The notes beneath the pieces were generated by a model. That model was not told the DNA's origin and searched no databases. It saw only the letters and a program-made list of their open reading frames with translations. Position numbers and translations under genes: made by a program. A stretch of DNA of 64,000 nucleotides from JABSSA01 sp039960995 (GTDB taxonomy: Bacteria > Pseudomonadota > Alphaproteobacteria > Rhodobacterales > Rhodobacteraceae): NCBI GenBank assembly GCA_039960995.1, contig JBDVKF010000084.1, forward strand, positions 62,001 to 126,000, read 5' to 3'. Shown in pieces: positions 8,588-17,531 of this stretch (the first letter of the stretch is position 1; every line of letters starts with the position of its first letter).

Positions 8588-9030
8588 TGGCTCTCCAGTC
8601 CTAATGTCTCCCGGATCGCATCGAAGCCGGATTGATATACGTTTTCGCCCACCAACTCTGCCAACTCATCGCGGCGGTCCGATGGCGGGTCAAAACGGCT
8701 TTCCCATTCCCAGAATGTCCAGTTTTGATCCGTCACGGGCGTCAAGCGCACGTGAGCTACATAGTTGAACAACGGTAAAGGCGTGTCGTGTAGGCAATAA
8801 CTGAACGCGGTTTCCAGATCGCTCAGCGTCAGCAGGCGTTCACGAAGTTTAGAACCGTCTTGCAGCTCAAAACTGCGCACGCAGCCCACTTTGTCGGACG
8901 GATATCCGCGCTCGACCTCCGAGCGGGCAATAAGCGGATGCCAACGATCGTGCCCATTGAAATCGCGCAGGATCTCCCACACCACCTCGATGGGGGCCTC
9001 CAGAACAGTGCTGCGATAAACCTTGACCAC
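8584..9030 (-). CDS. SRPBCC (START-like, polyketide_cyc2) protein, copy 2
   Basis: 148 residues, GTG start. The START-like helix-grip fold is recognisable from STVLEAPIEVVWEILRDFNGHDRWHPLI at the N-terminus (given in part) and the RLTPVTDQNWTFWEWESRF strand. It is clearly paralogous to the protein encoded just upstream (9043-9480): both share DFNG..KWHP, VGCIR.F, LQ(D/N)G and the RLTPVTD block. CO dehydrogenase clusters carry a SRPBCC protein (CoxG) that anchors the enzyme to the membrane, but these two lack the CoxG-type C-terminal helix, so that role is only a possibility. Binding of a hydrophobic intermediate is the other option. Confidence 0.8.
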   Translation of the reverse strand: MVKVYRSTVLEAPIEVVWEILRDFNGHDRWHPLIARSEVERGYPSDKVGCVRSFELQDGSKLRERLLTLSDLETAFSYCLHDTPLPLFNYVAHVRLTPVTDQNWTFWEWESRFDPPSDRRDELAELVGENVYQSGFDAIRETLGLESQ

Positions 9031-9042
9031 TGCGTTGTGCCC

Positions 9043-9480
9043 CTACCCGCCGAAATGCCGTTTCAATGCATCAAACCCGCCTTGAAACACGTTGCCGCCA
9101 ATGTGAGCGGTCCATTCAGACTCGCTGCTTGGATCGACGGAGAATTCCGCTGACCATTCCGCAAAACAACGCGTTCCATCGGTAACGGGCGTCAGGCGGA
9201 TCGTGGCGATGTAATCTTCAATCGGCATTGGGCTATCGAGGATCGAATATGTGGTGAACATATCGTAATCGCTCAGCCCCAATAGCTGTTCGCGGATGTT
9301 GTCGCCGTTTTGCAGATTGAAATTGCGAATGCAGCCAACTTGATCTGCAGGCAGGGCATTTTCGATCCGGCTGTCGCGAATTTTTGGATGCCACTTGGGC
9401 AGGCCGTTGAAATCACGGATGCGATCCCAAACCCGATCCGCAGACGCATTGATCACAGTAGAGGTAAAAACGCGGGCCAT
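9043..9480 (-). CDS. SRPBCC (START-like, polyketide_cyc2) protein, copy 1
   Basis: 145 residues. START-like fold of the polyketide cyclase/dehydrase 2 family: STVINASADRVWDRIRDFNG at residues 6-25 and IRLTPVTDGTRCFAEWSAEF later. The ATG overlaps the stop of the giant flotillin gene (TAATG), so the two are co-translated. It is a tandem duplicate of the next gene downstream. No catalytic residue can be assigned. With a membrane-anchored SPFH protein on one side and the molybdenum hydroxylase on the other, a role as docking or substrate-binding partner is reasonable but unproven. Confidence 0.8.
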   Translation of the reverse strand: MARVFTSTVINASADRVWDRIRDFNGLPKWHPKIRDSRIENALPADQVGCIRNFNLQNGDNIREQLLGLSDYDMFTTYSILDSPMPIEDYIATIRLTPVTDGTRCFAEWSAEFSVDPSSESEWTAHIGGNVFQGGFDALKRHFGG

Positions 9481-12400
9481 TAGGTTTTGTCCTTGTCTGA
9501 AGCTTTATCCTGTGCGGCCTTTTTACTGGCTTCAGCGCGTTGGATTTCTGAATTGGCACGCGTCATGTCCGATGCGGATCGGAAGATATCGGACTTGGCG
9601 ACGTTGGACCCATCGATGCCGATGTCCTTCATCAGACTATCGACCATCGGAGCCTGAACGCGATAGCGCAGGGCCGAATTCATGACCTCGTCCGTGGGGC
9701 TTGCGCCGCCACCCGAACTGCTGCCAGAGCCGCCTTCCCCGCCGCTGGACCAATCGAGTCCCTGCGTACCGGACCCACCAAGCTGCATGATCTTGATATC
9801 GCTGACGTTCTCCAGCGGTTTCGCAGAGGCCGCGATAATGCCTTCGACATGCTCCAGCATCTTGCGTTTGAAGAGGCTGTGACGCGACTCGTCCGACAGT
9901 ACGTTCTCGGCTTCGTTGATCAAACGCGCAGCTTCCGCTTCGACGGCCTTTCGTACTTTTTCGCCTTCTGCAATCAAACGCATGCGTTCTGCATCCGTTG
10001 ACGCAGCAATGGTTTCGAGTGTTTTGGCGCGATTGGCGCTTTCGGTTTCGGCCAGTGTTTTGCCTTTTTCGGCCGCTTCCATGGCACGGGCTTTGGCATT
10101 TTCGGCCTCAACAGCTGCTGCACTTTCGTCGAGCGATTTCTGGTACAGCGCAATTGCCTTATCCATTGTGGCCTGCTCGACCGTCTTCTCGCGTTCGATT
10201 TCCAGACGGCGGCGTTCGGTCTGGTGACCGATGCGCGCATCGTCCAATCCGCGTTCCGACGCGATCTTGGCGCGCTCCACTTCTTCCTGACTGGCGATTT
10301 CGGCTTCGCGCAGGGCTTGGACGCGGCCAATCTCCAATTGCTCGAGCACTTTCTTGCGCTCCAGCTTTTTGGCATCCAGCTCTTGCTCGGCACCGATCCG
10401 TTCGGCATCGACAGCCTTTTCTTTGGACACCCGAGCGGCTTCCACCGCCTCGTCCGCTGCGATCTGCGCGGCATCCATGGCCTTGTTGCGGGCGATTTCC
10501 AGTGCCCTGATCTTTTGATCACGTGCAATCTTTTCAGCGGTGGTTTCGGCCTCTTTTTCGATGCGTTGTTGTTCCACCAAACGGCGCGACGAAATCTCGG
10601 CAGCTTCAACCGCCTCTTGCTTTTCGATCTCACGCGACCGCAATTCGGCGTCTTTGGCAATCTCAAGCGCACGCGTGCGTTTTTCTTCCTCGATCCGCGC
10701 GTGACTGACCTCTTCGCTGGCACTCACATTGGCCACATCAATCGCCCGATTGCGAGAAATCTCGCGCTCACGCATATCCTGTTCATAGGCAATGCGTTCG
10801 GCGGCCAGCTTTTTCTCCTTGGCGATCCGGGCAGCTTCCATGGCCTCCGCTTTGGCGATCTCGGCAACTTCGACGGCGGCTGCGCGTTCGACATCGCGCG
10901 ATGACGTCTTCTCGTTGCTTTCGATCTGACGCAAAGAGATCGCTGCTTCTTGCGCGATGCGTTTCGCCTGGATGGCCTCTTTCGAGGCGATCTCGGCAGC
11001 ATCGATGGCCTGATTGCGTTCAATCTCCAGCTCACGCACACGTTGTTCCTGTGCGATGCGATCTTTCGACGTCTCCTCGTTCGCGACGATTTGCTGCGCG
11101 TCCAACTCGCGTTGGCGGACGATCTCGCGGGCACGGGTATCCTGTTCGGCTGCAATACGCTCGACTGACAGTGCTTTTTCGCGCGCAATCCGGGCCGCTT
11201 CAGTTGCCTGGTCCGACGCGATTTGCGCCTCTTCCAGCGCCATTTGCCGCGCGATCTCAAGTTCCCGGGTCGCTTTGTCTGACGCGATCCGTTCAGCATT
11301 GACGTCGCGTTCCTGCGCGATGCGCAGTTTTTCAGCAGCTTCCTGCGCTGCAATTGTCGCTTCGTCCACAGCCAGATTACGCGCGATTTCCTGTTCGCGC
11401 GTGCTGCGTTCCAGCGATATACGCGCTTCGGTCACTTCGCGTTCTTGCGCGATACGGGCCTTTTCGATCACTTCTTTCGCCGAAATGCCTGCCTCATCGA
11501 CGATGCGTTGGCGTTCGATTTCTTTGGCTTGGGTTTCACGGTCCTTATCGATCCGCGCCTCTTGCAAAATCTTTTCCTGCGCAATCCGCGCTTTTTCCAC
11601 GGCTTCGCTGGCAGCGATTTCAGCCGATTGCGTATCTTTGTCGGTCTTGATCCGCGTTTCGGCGAGTGTTTTTTCCTGACCGATCCGGGCCTTTTCTACG
11701 ACCTCACGGGTTGAGATTTCGGCCTCATCTATGACGCGTTGGCGTTCAATTTCCTGCTGGCGAATTTTGCGTTCCGAGGCGATGCGGGCTTCTGCAATTC
11801 GCTCTTCGTTGATGATACGCGCGGTTTCGATCGCTTCGCGATTGATCAGCGTTGCTTCTTCGCCGTCTTTCTCACGCTCTGAACGTTCGCGTGCCAATTC
11901 AGCGCGTTGTTGGGCACGGCGAAATTCAACGTCACGTTCCTGCTCAAGGCGCGCTTCTTCAGAGGCGCGTTCGATGGCAAGGGTTTCCTTTTCAGCCTCG
12001 AGATTGCGCGAACGGATCTGAATGATCGCATCCTGTTCGATGTCGTTGCGCATCTTGCGCCGTGCTTCGACCTGTTCGATGACAGAGGTTAAACCGATGG
12101 CGTCAAAGCGGTTAGAAGGGTTAAAGAACTGGATGTCGGTTTGATCGATGTCAGTGATCGCAACAGATTCCAATTCCAATCCGTTTTTGTCCAAACCTTC
12201 CTGCGCAATCTGCAGCACACGATCTGTGACTTCAGAGCGTTTTGTGTGCAGTTCTTCCAGCGTCATTTCGGCGGCAACAGTACGCAGAGCAGAAATGAAT
12301 TTACCCGACAAGAGGCTGTTTAGACGTTCGGGCTCCAAGGTTCGCCGCCCCATAGTAGAGGCCGCGAGGCTGACCGCTTCTTTAGTACCACGGACACGAA

Positions 12401-12701
12401 CATAGAATTCAGCATTCACATCGACCCGCAGGTTATCAGCCGTGATCAACGCCTCTTCCCTCACGCGGTCAATGGCCAGATCAAGAGAGTTCATGTTGAC
12501 GGGCGTGATGTCATGCACAATGGGCCATACAAAGGCACCGCCATCGATTACGACGCGTTCCCCGCGGAAACCAGTTCGAACAAAGGCAACTTCCTTTGTC
12601 GAACGGCGATACAGCCAGTGCATCACCCAATACGTTATGAAAATCACAATAACTGCGAGGATCAGCCACAAGATTAGTTGTCCGATGATTTGACCAGTCA
12701 T
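9480..12701 (-). CDS. Giant flotillin-like SPFH protein with hendecad coiled coil
   Basis: 1073 residues from the ATG at 12699-12701; the in-frame extension upstream lies in the preceding gene. One transmembrane helix at about 8-31 (LILWLILAVIVIFITYWVMH) is followed by an SPFH/band-7 domain at about 35-215. Residues 220-290 are a charged helix, then 292-857 form an unbroken 11-residue (hendecad) repeat, after which come an Ala/Glu-rich segment, a Gly/Ser linker (about 965-990) and a short helical tail. Flotillins are usually 400-700 residues. The family forms membrane-bound oligomeric domes; here the rod would be far longer. It sits between a Tm-1/PEP-hydrolase pair and a molybdenum hydroxylase operon, with which it is translationally coupled. 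Function unknown; a membrane scaffold or cage for the enzyme is a guess. Confidence 0.85.
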   Translation of the reverse strand: MTGQIIGQLILWLILAVIVIFITYWVMHWLYRRSTKEVAFVRTGFRGERVVIDGGAFVWPIVHDITPVNMNSLDLAIDRVREEALITADNLRVDVNAEFYVRVRGTKEAVSLAASTMGRRTLEPERLNSLLSGKFISALRTVAAEMTLEELHTKRSEVTDRVLQIAQEGLDKNGLELESVAITDIDQTDIQFFNPSNRFDAIGLTSVIEQVEARRKMRNDIEQDAIIQIRSRNLEAEKETLAIERASEEARLEQERDVEFRRAQQRAELARERSEREKDGEEATLINREAIETARIINEERIAEARIASERKIRQQEIERQRVIDEAEISTREVVEKARIGQEKTLAETRIKTDKDTQSAEIAASEAVEKARIAQEKILQEARIDKDRETQAKEIERQRIVDEAGISAKEVIEKARIAQEREVTEARISLERSTREQEIARNLAVDEATIAAQEAAEKLRIAQERDVNAERIASDKATRELEIARQMALEEAQIASDQATEAARIAREKALSVERIAAEQDTRAREIVRQRELDAQQIVANEETSKDRIAQEQRVRELEIERNQAIDAAEIASKEAIQAKRIAQEAAISLRQIESNEKTSSRDVERAAAVEVAEIAKAEAMEAARIAKEKKLAAERIAYEQDMREREISRNRAIDVANVSASEEVSHARIEEEKRTRALEIAKDAELRSREIEKQEAVEAAEISSRRLVEQQRIEKEAETTAEKIARDQKIRALEIARNKAMDAAQIAADEAVEAARVSKEKAVDAERIGAEQELDAKKLERKKVLEQLEIGRVQALREAEIASQEEVERAKIASERGLDDARIGHQTERRRLEIEREKTVEQATMDKAIALYQKSLDESAAAVEAENAKARAMEAAEKGKTLAETESANRAKTLETIAASTDAERMRLIAEGEKVRKAVEAEAARLINEAENVLSDESRHSLFKRKMLEHVEGIIAASAKPLENVSDIKIMQLGGSGTQGLDWSSGGEGGSGSSSGGGASPTDEVMNSALRYRVQAPMVDSLMKDIGIDGSNVAKSDIFRSASDMTRANSEIQRAEASKKAAQDKASDKDKT
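10131..11828 (-). repeat. 52 hendecad (11-residue) repeats, grouped in 44-residue blocks
   Basis: Within the flotillin-like gene, residues 292-857 keep an Ile (rarely Val, Leu or Met) every 11 residues without a break: positions 296, 307, 318, 329, 340 and so on to 857. Residues 292-797 group into twelve blocks, ten of 44 residues and two of 33 (336-368 and 545-577), each starting like EKARIAQEK. One 44-residue block is four hendecads of different type, and each 33-residue block lacks one hendecad. This predicts a long, nearly straight or slightly right-handed coiled coil. It also creates Ser/Arg-rich antisense frames that are not genes. Confidence 0.9.
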
Positions 12702-12712
12702 GATAGCCTCCC

Positions 12713-13537
12713 TTAACGCCCTATCTTCTTGAACAACGCTGTCTGTTCGCGCAGTGCGATTTCCGTCGGCAGCCGTTCCATCGAAGAAGCGCCATAAAAA
12801 CCATGGCAATTTTTAGTATTTTTAAGAACAAATTCCGCGTCTTCGGGCATGGCGACGGGCCCGCCGTGAACCAGAACGATCGCGTCTGGATTGACCTCTA
12901 GTGCTGCGCCACCCCAAGCATCCGTCAGAGCCGGAGCCTGCTCAAGTGTGCAGCCCGTTTCGGCCCCGATTGCCCCCCCCGTGGTCAATCCCAGATGCAC
13001 GACGATGATGTCAGCGCCGGCACCCGCCATGGCACGCGCGTCATCTTCGCTGAACACGTAAGGCGTTGTGAGCAAATCGCGTTCATGCGCCATGCGGATC
13101 ATCTCAACTTCATGGGCATATCCCATGCCAGTCTCTTCGAGATTGGCCCGAAAGTTGCCATCGATCAGACCCACAGTGGGAAAGTTCTGCACGCCCGAAA
13201 ACCCGGTGGCTTTCACCTGATCAAGGAACTTGTCCATCAGCCGGAACGGGTCCGTCGCACATACACCTGCCAAAACCGGGGTCTTTTCGACCACGGGCAG
13301 TACTTCCCCGGCCATTTCCATCACGACACCATTGGCATCACCATATGGCATCAACCCGGCCAAAGACCCACGGCCCGCCATTCGGTAACGTCCGGAATTG
13401 TAGATAACGATCAGATCAATGCCGCCCGCTTCTTCGCATTTGGCAGAAAGGCCCGTCCCGGCCCCGCCACCGATGATCGGCTCTCCTGCATCACGCATGG
13501 CACGGAATTTCTTCATCAGGTCTTTGCGATCATACAT
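12713..13537 (-). CDS. PEP hydrolase-like TIM-barrel protein (Tm-1 C-terminal domain family)
   Basis: 274 residues of the phosphoenolpyruvate hydrolase-like superfamily, a TIM barrel annotated elsewhere as TIM-barrel signal transduction protein. Recognisable are GGGAGTGLSAKCEEAGGIDL (about 23-42), VCATDPF, GVQNFPTVGLIDG and the C-terminal VLVHGGPVAMPEDAEF, where a phosphate-type site is expected. The ATG is preceded by AAGGAGCC. The gene starts three bases after the ABC/Tm-1 fusion gene. In plant Tm-1 and fungal homologues this barrel is fused behind the Tm-1 domain, so the two neighbours very likely work as one complex. The reaction is not known. Confidence 0.82.
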   Translation of the reverse strand: MYDRKDLMKKFRAMRDAGEPIIGGGAGTGLSAKCEEAGGIDLIVIYNSGRYRMAGRGSLAGLMPYGDANGVVMEMAGEVLPVVEKTPVLAGVCATDPFRLMDKFLDQVKATGFSGVQNFPTVGLIDGNFRANLEETGMGYAHEVEMIRMAHERDLLTTPYVFSEDDARAMAGAGADIIVVHLGLTTGGAIGAETGCTLEQAPALTDAWGGAALEVNPDAIVLVHGGPVAMPEDAEFVLKNTKNCHGFYGASSMERLPTEIALREQTALFKKIGR

Positions 13538-13540
13538 TGG

Positions 13541-15715
13541 CTAGGCTCCTTTTGCGCGCGAAGAAGAGCCGTTGAAGGACCGAAAGGTTCGAACGATCAG
13601 CTCCGCAAATTCTGGGTCATTGATGTTATGGGGGACATGCACCAATTGGCGATTGGGTGTTTGTTTGACCGTCTGTTCTAGCGTGTCAAACAGCGCTTTA
13701 TTGGCTTCGGGGTCCCAAAACGGTTTGTCAGGGGCGTCCAACATGCTCACCCCACCCTTAGGTAGGAAAAAGCGAACAGGCCCCGTCATCTGATTAAGCT
13801 TATCCGCAATGAAATTGCCCATGGCGACGTTCTCCTCGGGGGTGGTGCGCATAAGGGTGATTTGCGGATTATGCTCGTAAAACAGGCGGCTTTTGTATTT
13901 CTCTGGCACGGCATTCGGGGCCCCGAAATTCACCATATCGAGCGCACCGCAAGATCCGATAAACGGCAGACCTGACCGGATCGACGCACCAAAACGGTCG
14001 TCGTTAGCAGGAAACACGCCGCCCGCGACATAATCGCAGACTTCGGTCGTAGTCAGGTCCAGCACCGCCTTTAGCATGCCACTGTCGAGTAGTTTTTCCA
14101 TGGACCGCCCGCCCACGCCGGTGGCGTGGAAAACAAGGCAGTCGTATTCCTTTTCCAGATCGGCGGTGACCTGCTGCACACAGGGCGTTGTCACGCCGAA
14201 CATGGTCAGGCCAATGGCGGGTTTGTCATCTCCCGAAGGCTTCGCATTCAAACGCCCCTTGGCCATACCCGCGATTGCATGAGCGCCATTGGCAAGCACT
14301 TCACGTGTGATTGAGTTGATGCCCTGAACATCTGTCACCGAATACATCATCGAGATGTCAGCAGGGCCGACATATTGCTCTGTAGCGCCACTGGCCACGG
14401 TCGAAACGATCATCTTGGGCACGCCCACAGGCGGGACTCGAAAGGCCGGCGACACCAACGCCGTTCCACCAGACCCCCCGGCCGAGATCAGACCCGCGAT
14501 GTCTGACTGCTGGGCGATCCAGCGTTCAAATGCTTGGGTCATACCGGCAACCGCCGTACCACGATCGCCGGTAAACACAGCTGACGTACCCCGAGGATGG
14601 TTCGAAGCGATGATATGCGGTGGAACATCCGCACTCGACTGCCCGTTCGTGGTGGACAGATCGACCGTTTTTACGGTCAGGCCCTGCGCCTTGATAATAT
14701 CGGCCATGTAGGACAGTTCCCGCCCTTTGGTGTCGAACGTACCGCAGACGTATACTGAACCGCGTGAAGACTGGGCTTTCGCAGAAATTATGGGAACAAT
14801 TTTCCCTGAGGGTGTGGGGGTTTCCGTGACGGAACGGGCAGCGCCCTCAAGGATAGAAATCGGGATGGCCGGGCTCCACCTGGTCGGAATATTTGGGTTC
14901 ACATCATAAATGCGCGCCACCGAATAGCTGTCCTGCCGGTTGGCCCGCTCGGGTTGCGCCCCGCTTTGTGCACCAGCACCCGCCAACGCATCCGTTTCGT
15001 CATGTGCATGACGCCCGACGCCAAGAAGGGCCTGTTGCAAATCGCGATCTGCAGCCAGCGTGGCACTGTCCATCACACGGTTGATCCGCCCGTTGACCAT
15101 TATGGCAATGTCAGACGCAACAGCGCAGGCAACGCCGATGTTCTGCTCGATCACGAGCACATCGATGCCGCCCTCTTGACCCAGCCGAACCAGCATTTCG
15201 GCAACCTGATTGACGATCACCGGGGCTAGACCTTCGGTCGGCTCATCCATCACAAGCAGCTTCGGATTCAGCAAAAGCGCGCGCCCGATGGCAAGCATCT
15301 GCTGTTCGCCCCCGGATAACTGCCAACCGCCGTTTGACTTCCGCTCGGCCAGACGTGGAAAAACGCTATAGACACGCTCGATGCTCCACGCACCGCCGCG
15401 CCGTTCCACAAGCTTGAGGTGCTCATCCACCGTCAACGATCGCCAAAGCCTGCGCCCTTGCGGCACATACCCGATCCCTGCCCGTGCAATCTCGGATGAC
15501 GCCATGCCCGCCAAAGACTGACCATTGAACGAGATGGACCCCGACGCGACCGGCTCCATTCCCATGATCGCCTTGCACATGGTTGTCTTGCCCATGCCAT
15601 TGCGACCAACCACGGACAGCACTCCATGATCCAACGTCAGATTTACACCCTGAAGCGCATGTGATTGGCCGTAATAGACGTTGAGATCGCGGATTTCGAG
15701 ACTCGGACTACTCAT
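13541..15715 (-). CDS. Fusion of LivF-type ABC ATPase and Tm-1-like (UPF0261) ATP-binding domain
   Basis: 724 residues from the ATG at 13-15 of base block 157xx (15713-15715), which overlaps the livG stop. Residues 1-235 are a complete ATPase: Walker A GRNGMGKT (37-44), signature LSGGEQQ (133-139), Walker B LLVMDEPTEG (153-162). A linker of about 80 residues follows. From about 319 to 715 runs a Tm-1-like domain: VYVCGTFDTKGRELSYMADI, FTGDRGTAVAGM, ISAGGSGGTALVSPAF and FHATGVGGRSMEKLLD. Tm-1 domains bind nucleotide; in plants Tm-1 blocks tobamovirus replication but the native bacterial role is unknown. The ATPase should power the LivHM importer, so a cytoplasmic enzyme is physically tied to the transporter. 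Confidence 0.9.
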   Translation of the reverse strand: MSSPSLEIRDLNVYYGQSHALQGVNLTLDHGVLSVVGRNGMGKTTMCKAIMGMEPVASGSISFNGQSLAGMASSEIARAGIGYVPQGRRLWRSLTVDEHLKLVERRGGAWSIERVYSVFPRLAERKSNGGWQLSGGEQQMLAIGRALLLNPKLLVMDEPTEGLAPVIVNQVAEMLVRLGQEGGIDVLVIEQNIGVACAVASDIAIMVNGRINRVMDSATLAADRDLQQALLGVGRHAHDETDALAGAGAQSGAQPERANRQDSYSVARIYDVNPNIPTRWSPAIPISILEGAARSVTETPTPSGKIVPIISAKAQSSRGSVYVCGTFDTKGRELSYMADIIKAQGLTVKTVDLSTTNGQSSADVPPHIIASNHPRGTSAVFTGDRGTAVAGMTQAFERWIAQQSDIAGLISAGGSGGTALVSPAFRVPPVGVPKMIVSTVASGATEQYVGPADISMMYSVTDVQGINSITREVLANGAHAIAGMAKGRLNAKPSGDDKPAIGLTMFGVTTPCVQQVTADLEKEYDCLVFHATGVGGRSMEKLLDSGMLKAVLDLTTTEVCDYVAGGVFPANDDRFGASIRSGLPFIGSCGALDMVNFGAPNAVPEKYKSRLFYEHNPQITLMRTTPEENVAMGNFIADKLNQMTGPVRFFLPKGGVSMLDAPDKPFWDPEANKALFDTLEQTVKQTPNRQLVHVPHNINDPEFAELIVRTFRSFNGSSSRAKGA

Positions 15716-16478
15716 CTCCGCCCCCCAGATAAAGCGCTTGAACTTCGGGATCTTCTTCAATTTCTGCGGGTTTGCCCTCTTTGAAGATGCGCCCATTGTG
15801 CATCATCGTCACATATTCCGAGACGCGCAGGGCCACGTCCATATCGTGTTCGATGATGATGTAGCCCATGTGGCTTGGTAGCCCGGTCAAGATCTCGACC
15901 AGTTCGGAACGTTCGGTCGGTGACAGGCCAGCCGCAGGTTCGTCAAACAAAATGAAACGCGGGGCACCGGACAAAGCCATGGCGATTTCAAGTTGGCGCT
16001 GCTGACCATAGCTCAGCTCGTGGACCAAAGTGTCACGCACATCCCACAGATTGACTGTTTCAACCAATTCCTCGGCAGAGGCCACAAGTGCGTCGTCCTC
16101 ACGCGCCCGCAAAAACGAGAACCGCCCGCGCGACACCCCGAGACAAGACAAGTAGACGTTGTCCATCACGGTCAAACCACTGAACAACAGCGAAATCTGA
16201 TAAGTCCGGCGCAAGCCACGGCGAATGCGTTCATGTGCGGGAAAGCGTGTAATATCCTCGCCAAAGAAACGGATGGACCCTTCGGAGGGCGGAAAATCCC
16301 CTGTAATGCAATTGAAGAGCGTCGTCTTACCTGCACCATTCGATCCCAATACCGCACGCCGCTCGCCTGGGCGCACGGACAGTTCGATATCGCTTAAAGC
16401 TGCCAACGCACCAAACCGCTTGGACATGCCGCGCAGCTCAAGTGCATTTTGCGTTCCTGTGTTGGCGTGCACGTTCAT
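15708..16478 (-). CDS. ABC transporter ATPase, LivG type
   Basis: 256 residues. Walker A GSNGAGKTTLFNCITG (about 49-64), signature LSYGQQRQLEIAMAL (about 148-162), Walker B FILFDEPAAGLSP (about 168-180), and the long insertion typical of LivG between Walker A and the signature. It pairs with the LivF domain of the next gene to energise the LivH/LivM channel in the inner membrane. Its ATG overlaps the livM stop (ATGA) and its own stop overlaps the start of the ABC/Tm-1 fusion, so the four transport genes are tightly coupled. Confidence 0.92.
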   Translation of the reverse strand: MNVHANTGTQNALELRGMSKRFGALAALSDIELSVRPGERRAVLGSNGAGKTTLFNCITGDFPPSEGSIRFFGEDITRFPAHERIRRGLRRTYQISLLFSGLTVMDNVYLSCLGVSRGRFSFLRAREDDALVASAEELVETVNLWDVRDTLVHELSYGQQRQLEIAMALSGAPRFILFDEPAAGLSPTERSELVEILTGLPSHMGYIIIEHDMDVALRVSEYVTMMHNGRIFKEGKPAEIEEDPEVQALYLGGGDE

Positions 16479-17527
16479 TCCCGCACCTCACCAGTGAGAG
16501 GATCGCGTTTGCGGCTTTCGCGCAGTTTCTTCCACAGCCCCAGCAGACCGTCTTCCGAAAAGGCCACGACAAGCAAAAAGCCCAGACCAATCAACAATTG
16601 GAAGCGGTCGCCGCTTAGTCCGATGGCAATCAGGAAATCCACAGCGAAGGTCTTGAGGACCACATAAAGGAACGCACCAATAAACGCGCCTGCCGGGTGG
16701 CTAAGACCACCGACCACCGCGATGATAAGGATGTCGATGGCCGGTTGAATGCCCACCGTGCCTGGGCTGATCTGTGCCGATTGCCACGTCAAAAGGATAC
16801 CGCCCACGCCTGCCGGGATGGCCGAGAATGCATAGGCCGCGACACGATGAGCCGTGACATTGTAACCAAGGGCTGCCATGCGGCGCGGATTGTCCCGCAC
16901 CCCCTGCAAGGCAAGGCCAAACGGCGCGCGCGACAAGTAGAGCACGGAAAAATAGGTCACCACCGCCCAGAACAAAGTCAGGTAATAAAACGCCTCGGGC
17001 TGGCGCCAATCCACACCGAACAGTTGAGGTGGTAGAACCGAGTTAAAGCCCTGAAAGCCATTGAAAATATCGTAGTTCTGACGGGTGAAGTAGAAAAACG
17101 CGGCCGCAATCGCCAGCGTGATCATGATTGTATAAATGCCTTCGGTGCGTACAGCGAGCCAGCCTATCGCCGTTGCAAAAAGCATCGCAATAATCAAGGC
17201 CAATGGGATCGCAATATACCACGGCCAACCAAGCGAGATGGTTTCAATCGCGCTTTCCCCGAAAATTGCGACCATGTATCCCGCGACACCTGCAAACGTC
17301 ATCTGGGCCAGAGACACCATGCCTCCGTAGCCACCCAGAAACATCAGCGACGTGGCGATCATGCCTAGAATGAAGGTCCATCCAAAAATTTGGAACATCA
17401 CAAAGTCGGATGCGAAAGACGGGATGATCAGCAAGATCACACCGATGATCCAATAAGGCGCCGGGATCCGTTCGATCCAGACCTGTTTGTCCTTTTTGGG
17501 GGATATGGATGTCTCGTTCAAGGCCAT
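16475..17527 (-). CDS. Branched-chain amino acid-type ABC permease, LivM
   Basis: 350 residues, strongly hydrophobic with about nine to ten membrane helices after a charged 20-residue N-terminus. Characteristic LivM segments include GGYGGMVSLAQMTFAGVAGY (about 67-86), RAPFGLALQGVRDNPRRMAALG (coupling region contacting the ATPase) and VVGGLSHPAGAFIGAFLY. It forms the import channel with LivH. The start lies four bases after the livH stop. LivHMGFK systems also import aromatic acids, urea and amides, so the family does not settle the substrate; the enzymes around it suggest something other than a simple amino acid. Confidence 0.93.
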   Translation of the reverse strand: MALNETSISPKKDKQVWIERIPAPYWIIGVILLIIPSFASDFVMFQIFGWTFILGMIATSLMFLGGYGGMVSLAQMTFAGVAGYMVAIFGESAIETISLGWPWYIAIPLALIIAMLFATAIGWLAVRTEGIYTIMITLAIAAAFFYFTRQNYDIFNGFQGFNSVLPPQLFGVDWRQPEAFYYLTLFWAVVTYFSVLYLSRAPFGLALQGVRDNPRRMAALGYNVTAHRVAAYAFSAIPAGVGGILLTWQSAQISPGTVGIQPAIDILIIAVVGGLSHPAGAFIGAFLYVVLKTFAVDFLIAIGLSGDRFQLLIGLGFLLVVAFSEDGLLGLWKKLRESRKRDPLTGEVRE

Positions 17528-17531
17528 GTGG

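Noticed and set aside
10224..11714. Several long plus-strand frames opposite the flotillin gene
   Set aside because: They are Ser/Arg- or Leu/Phe-rich antisense translations of the hendecad repeats, lack ribosome sites and match no family.
10131..11828. Possible tandem DNA repeat or CRISPR-like array
   Set aside because: The periodicity is at protein level (33-bp codon units, degenerate in DNA) and there are no identical repeats with unique spacers.
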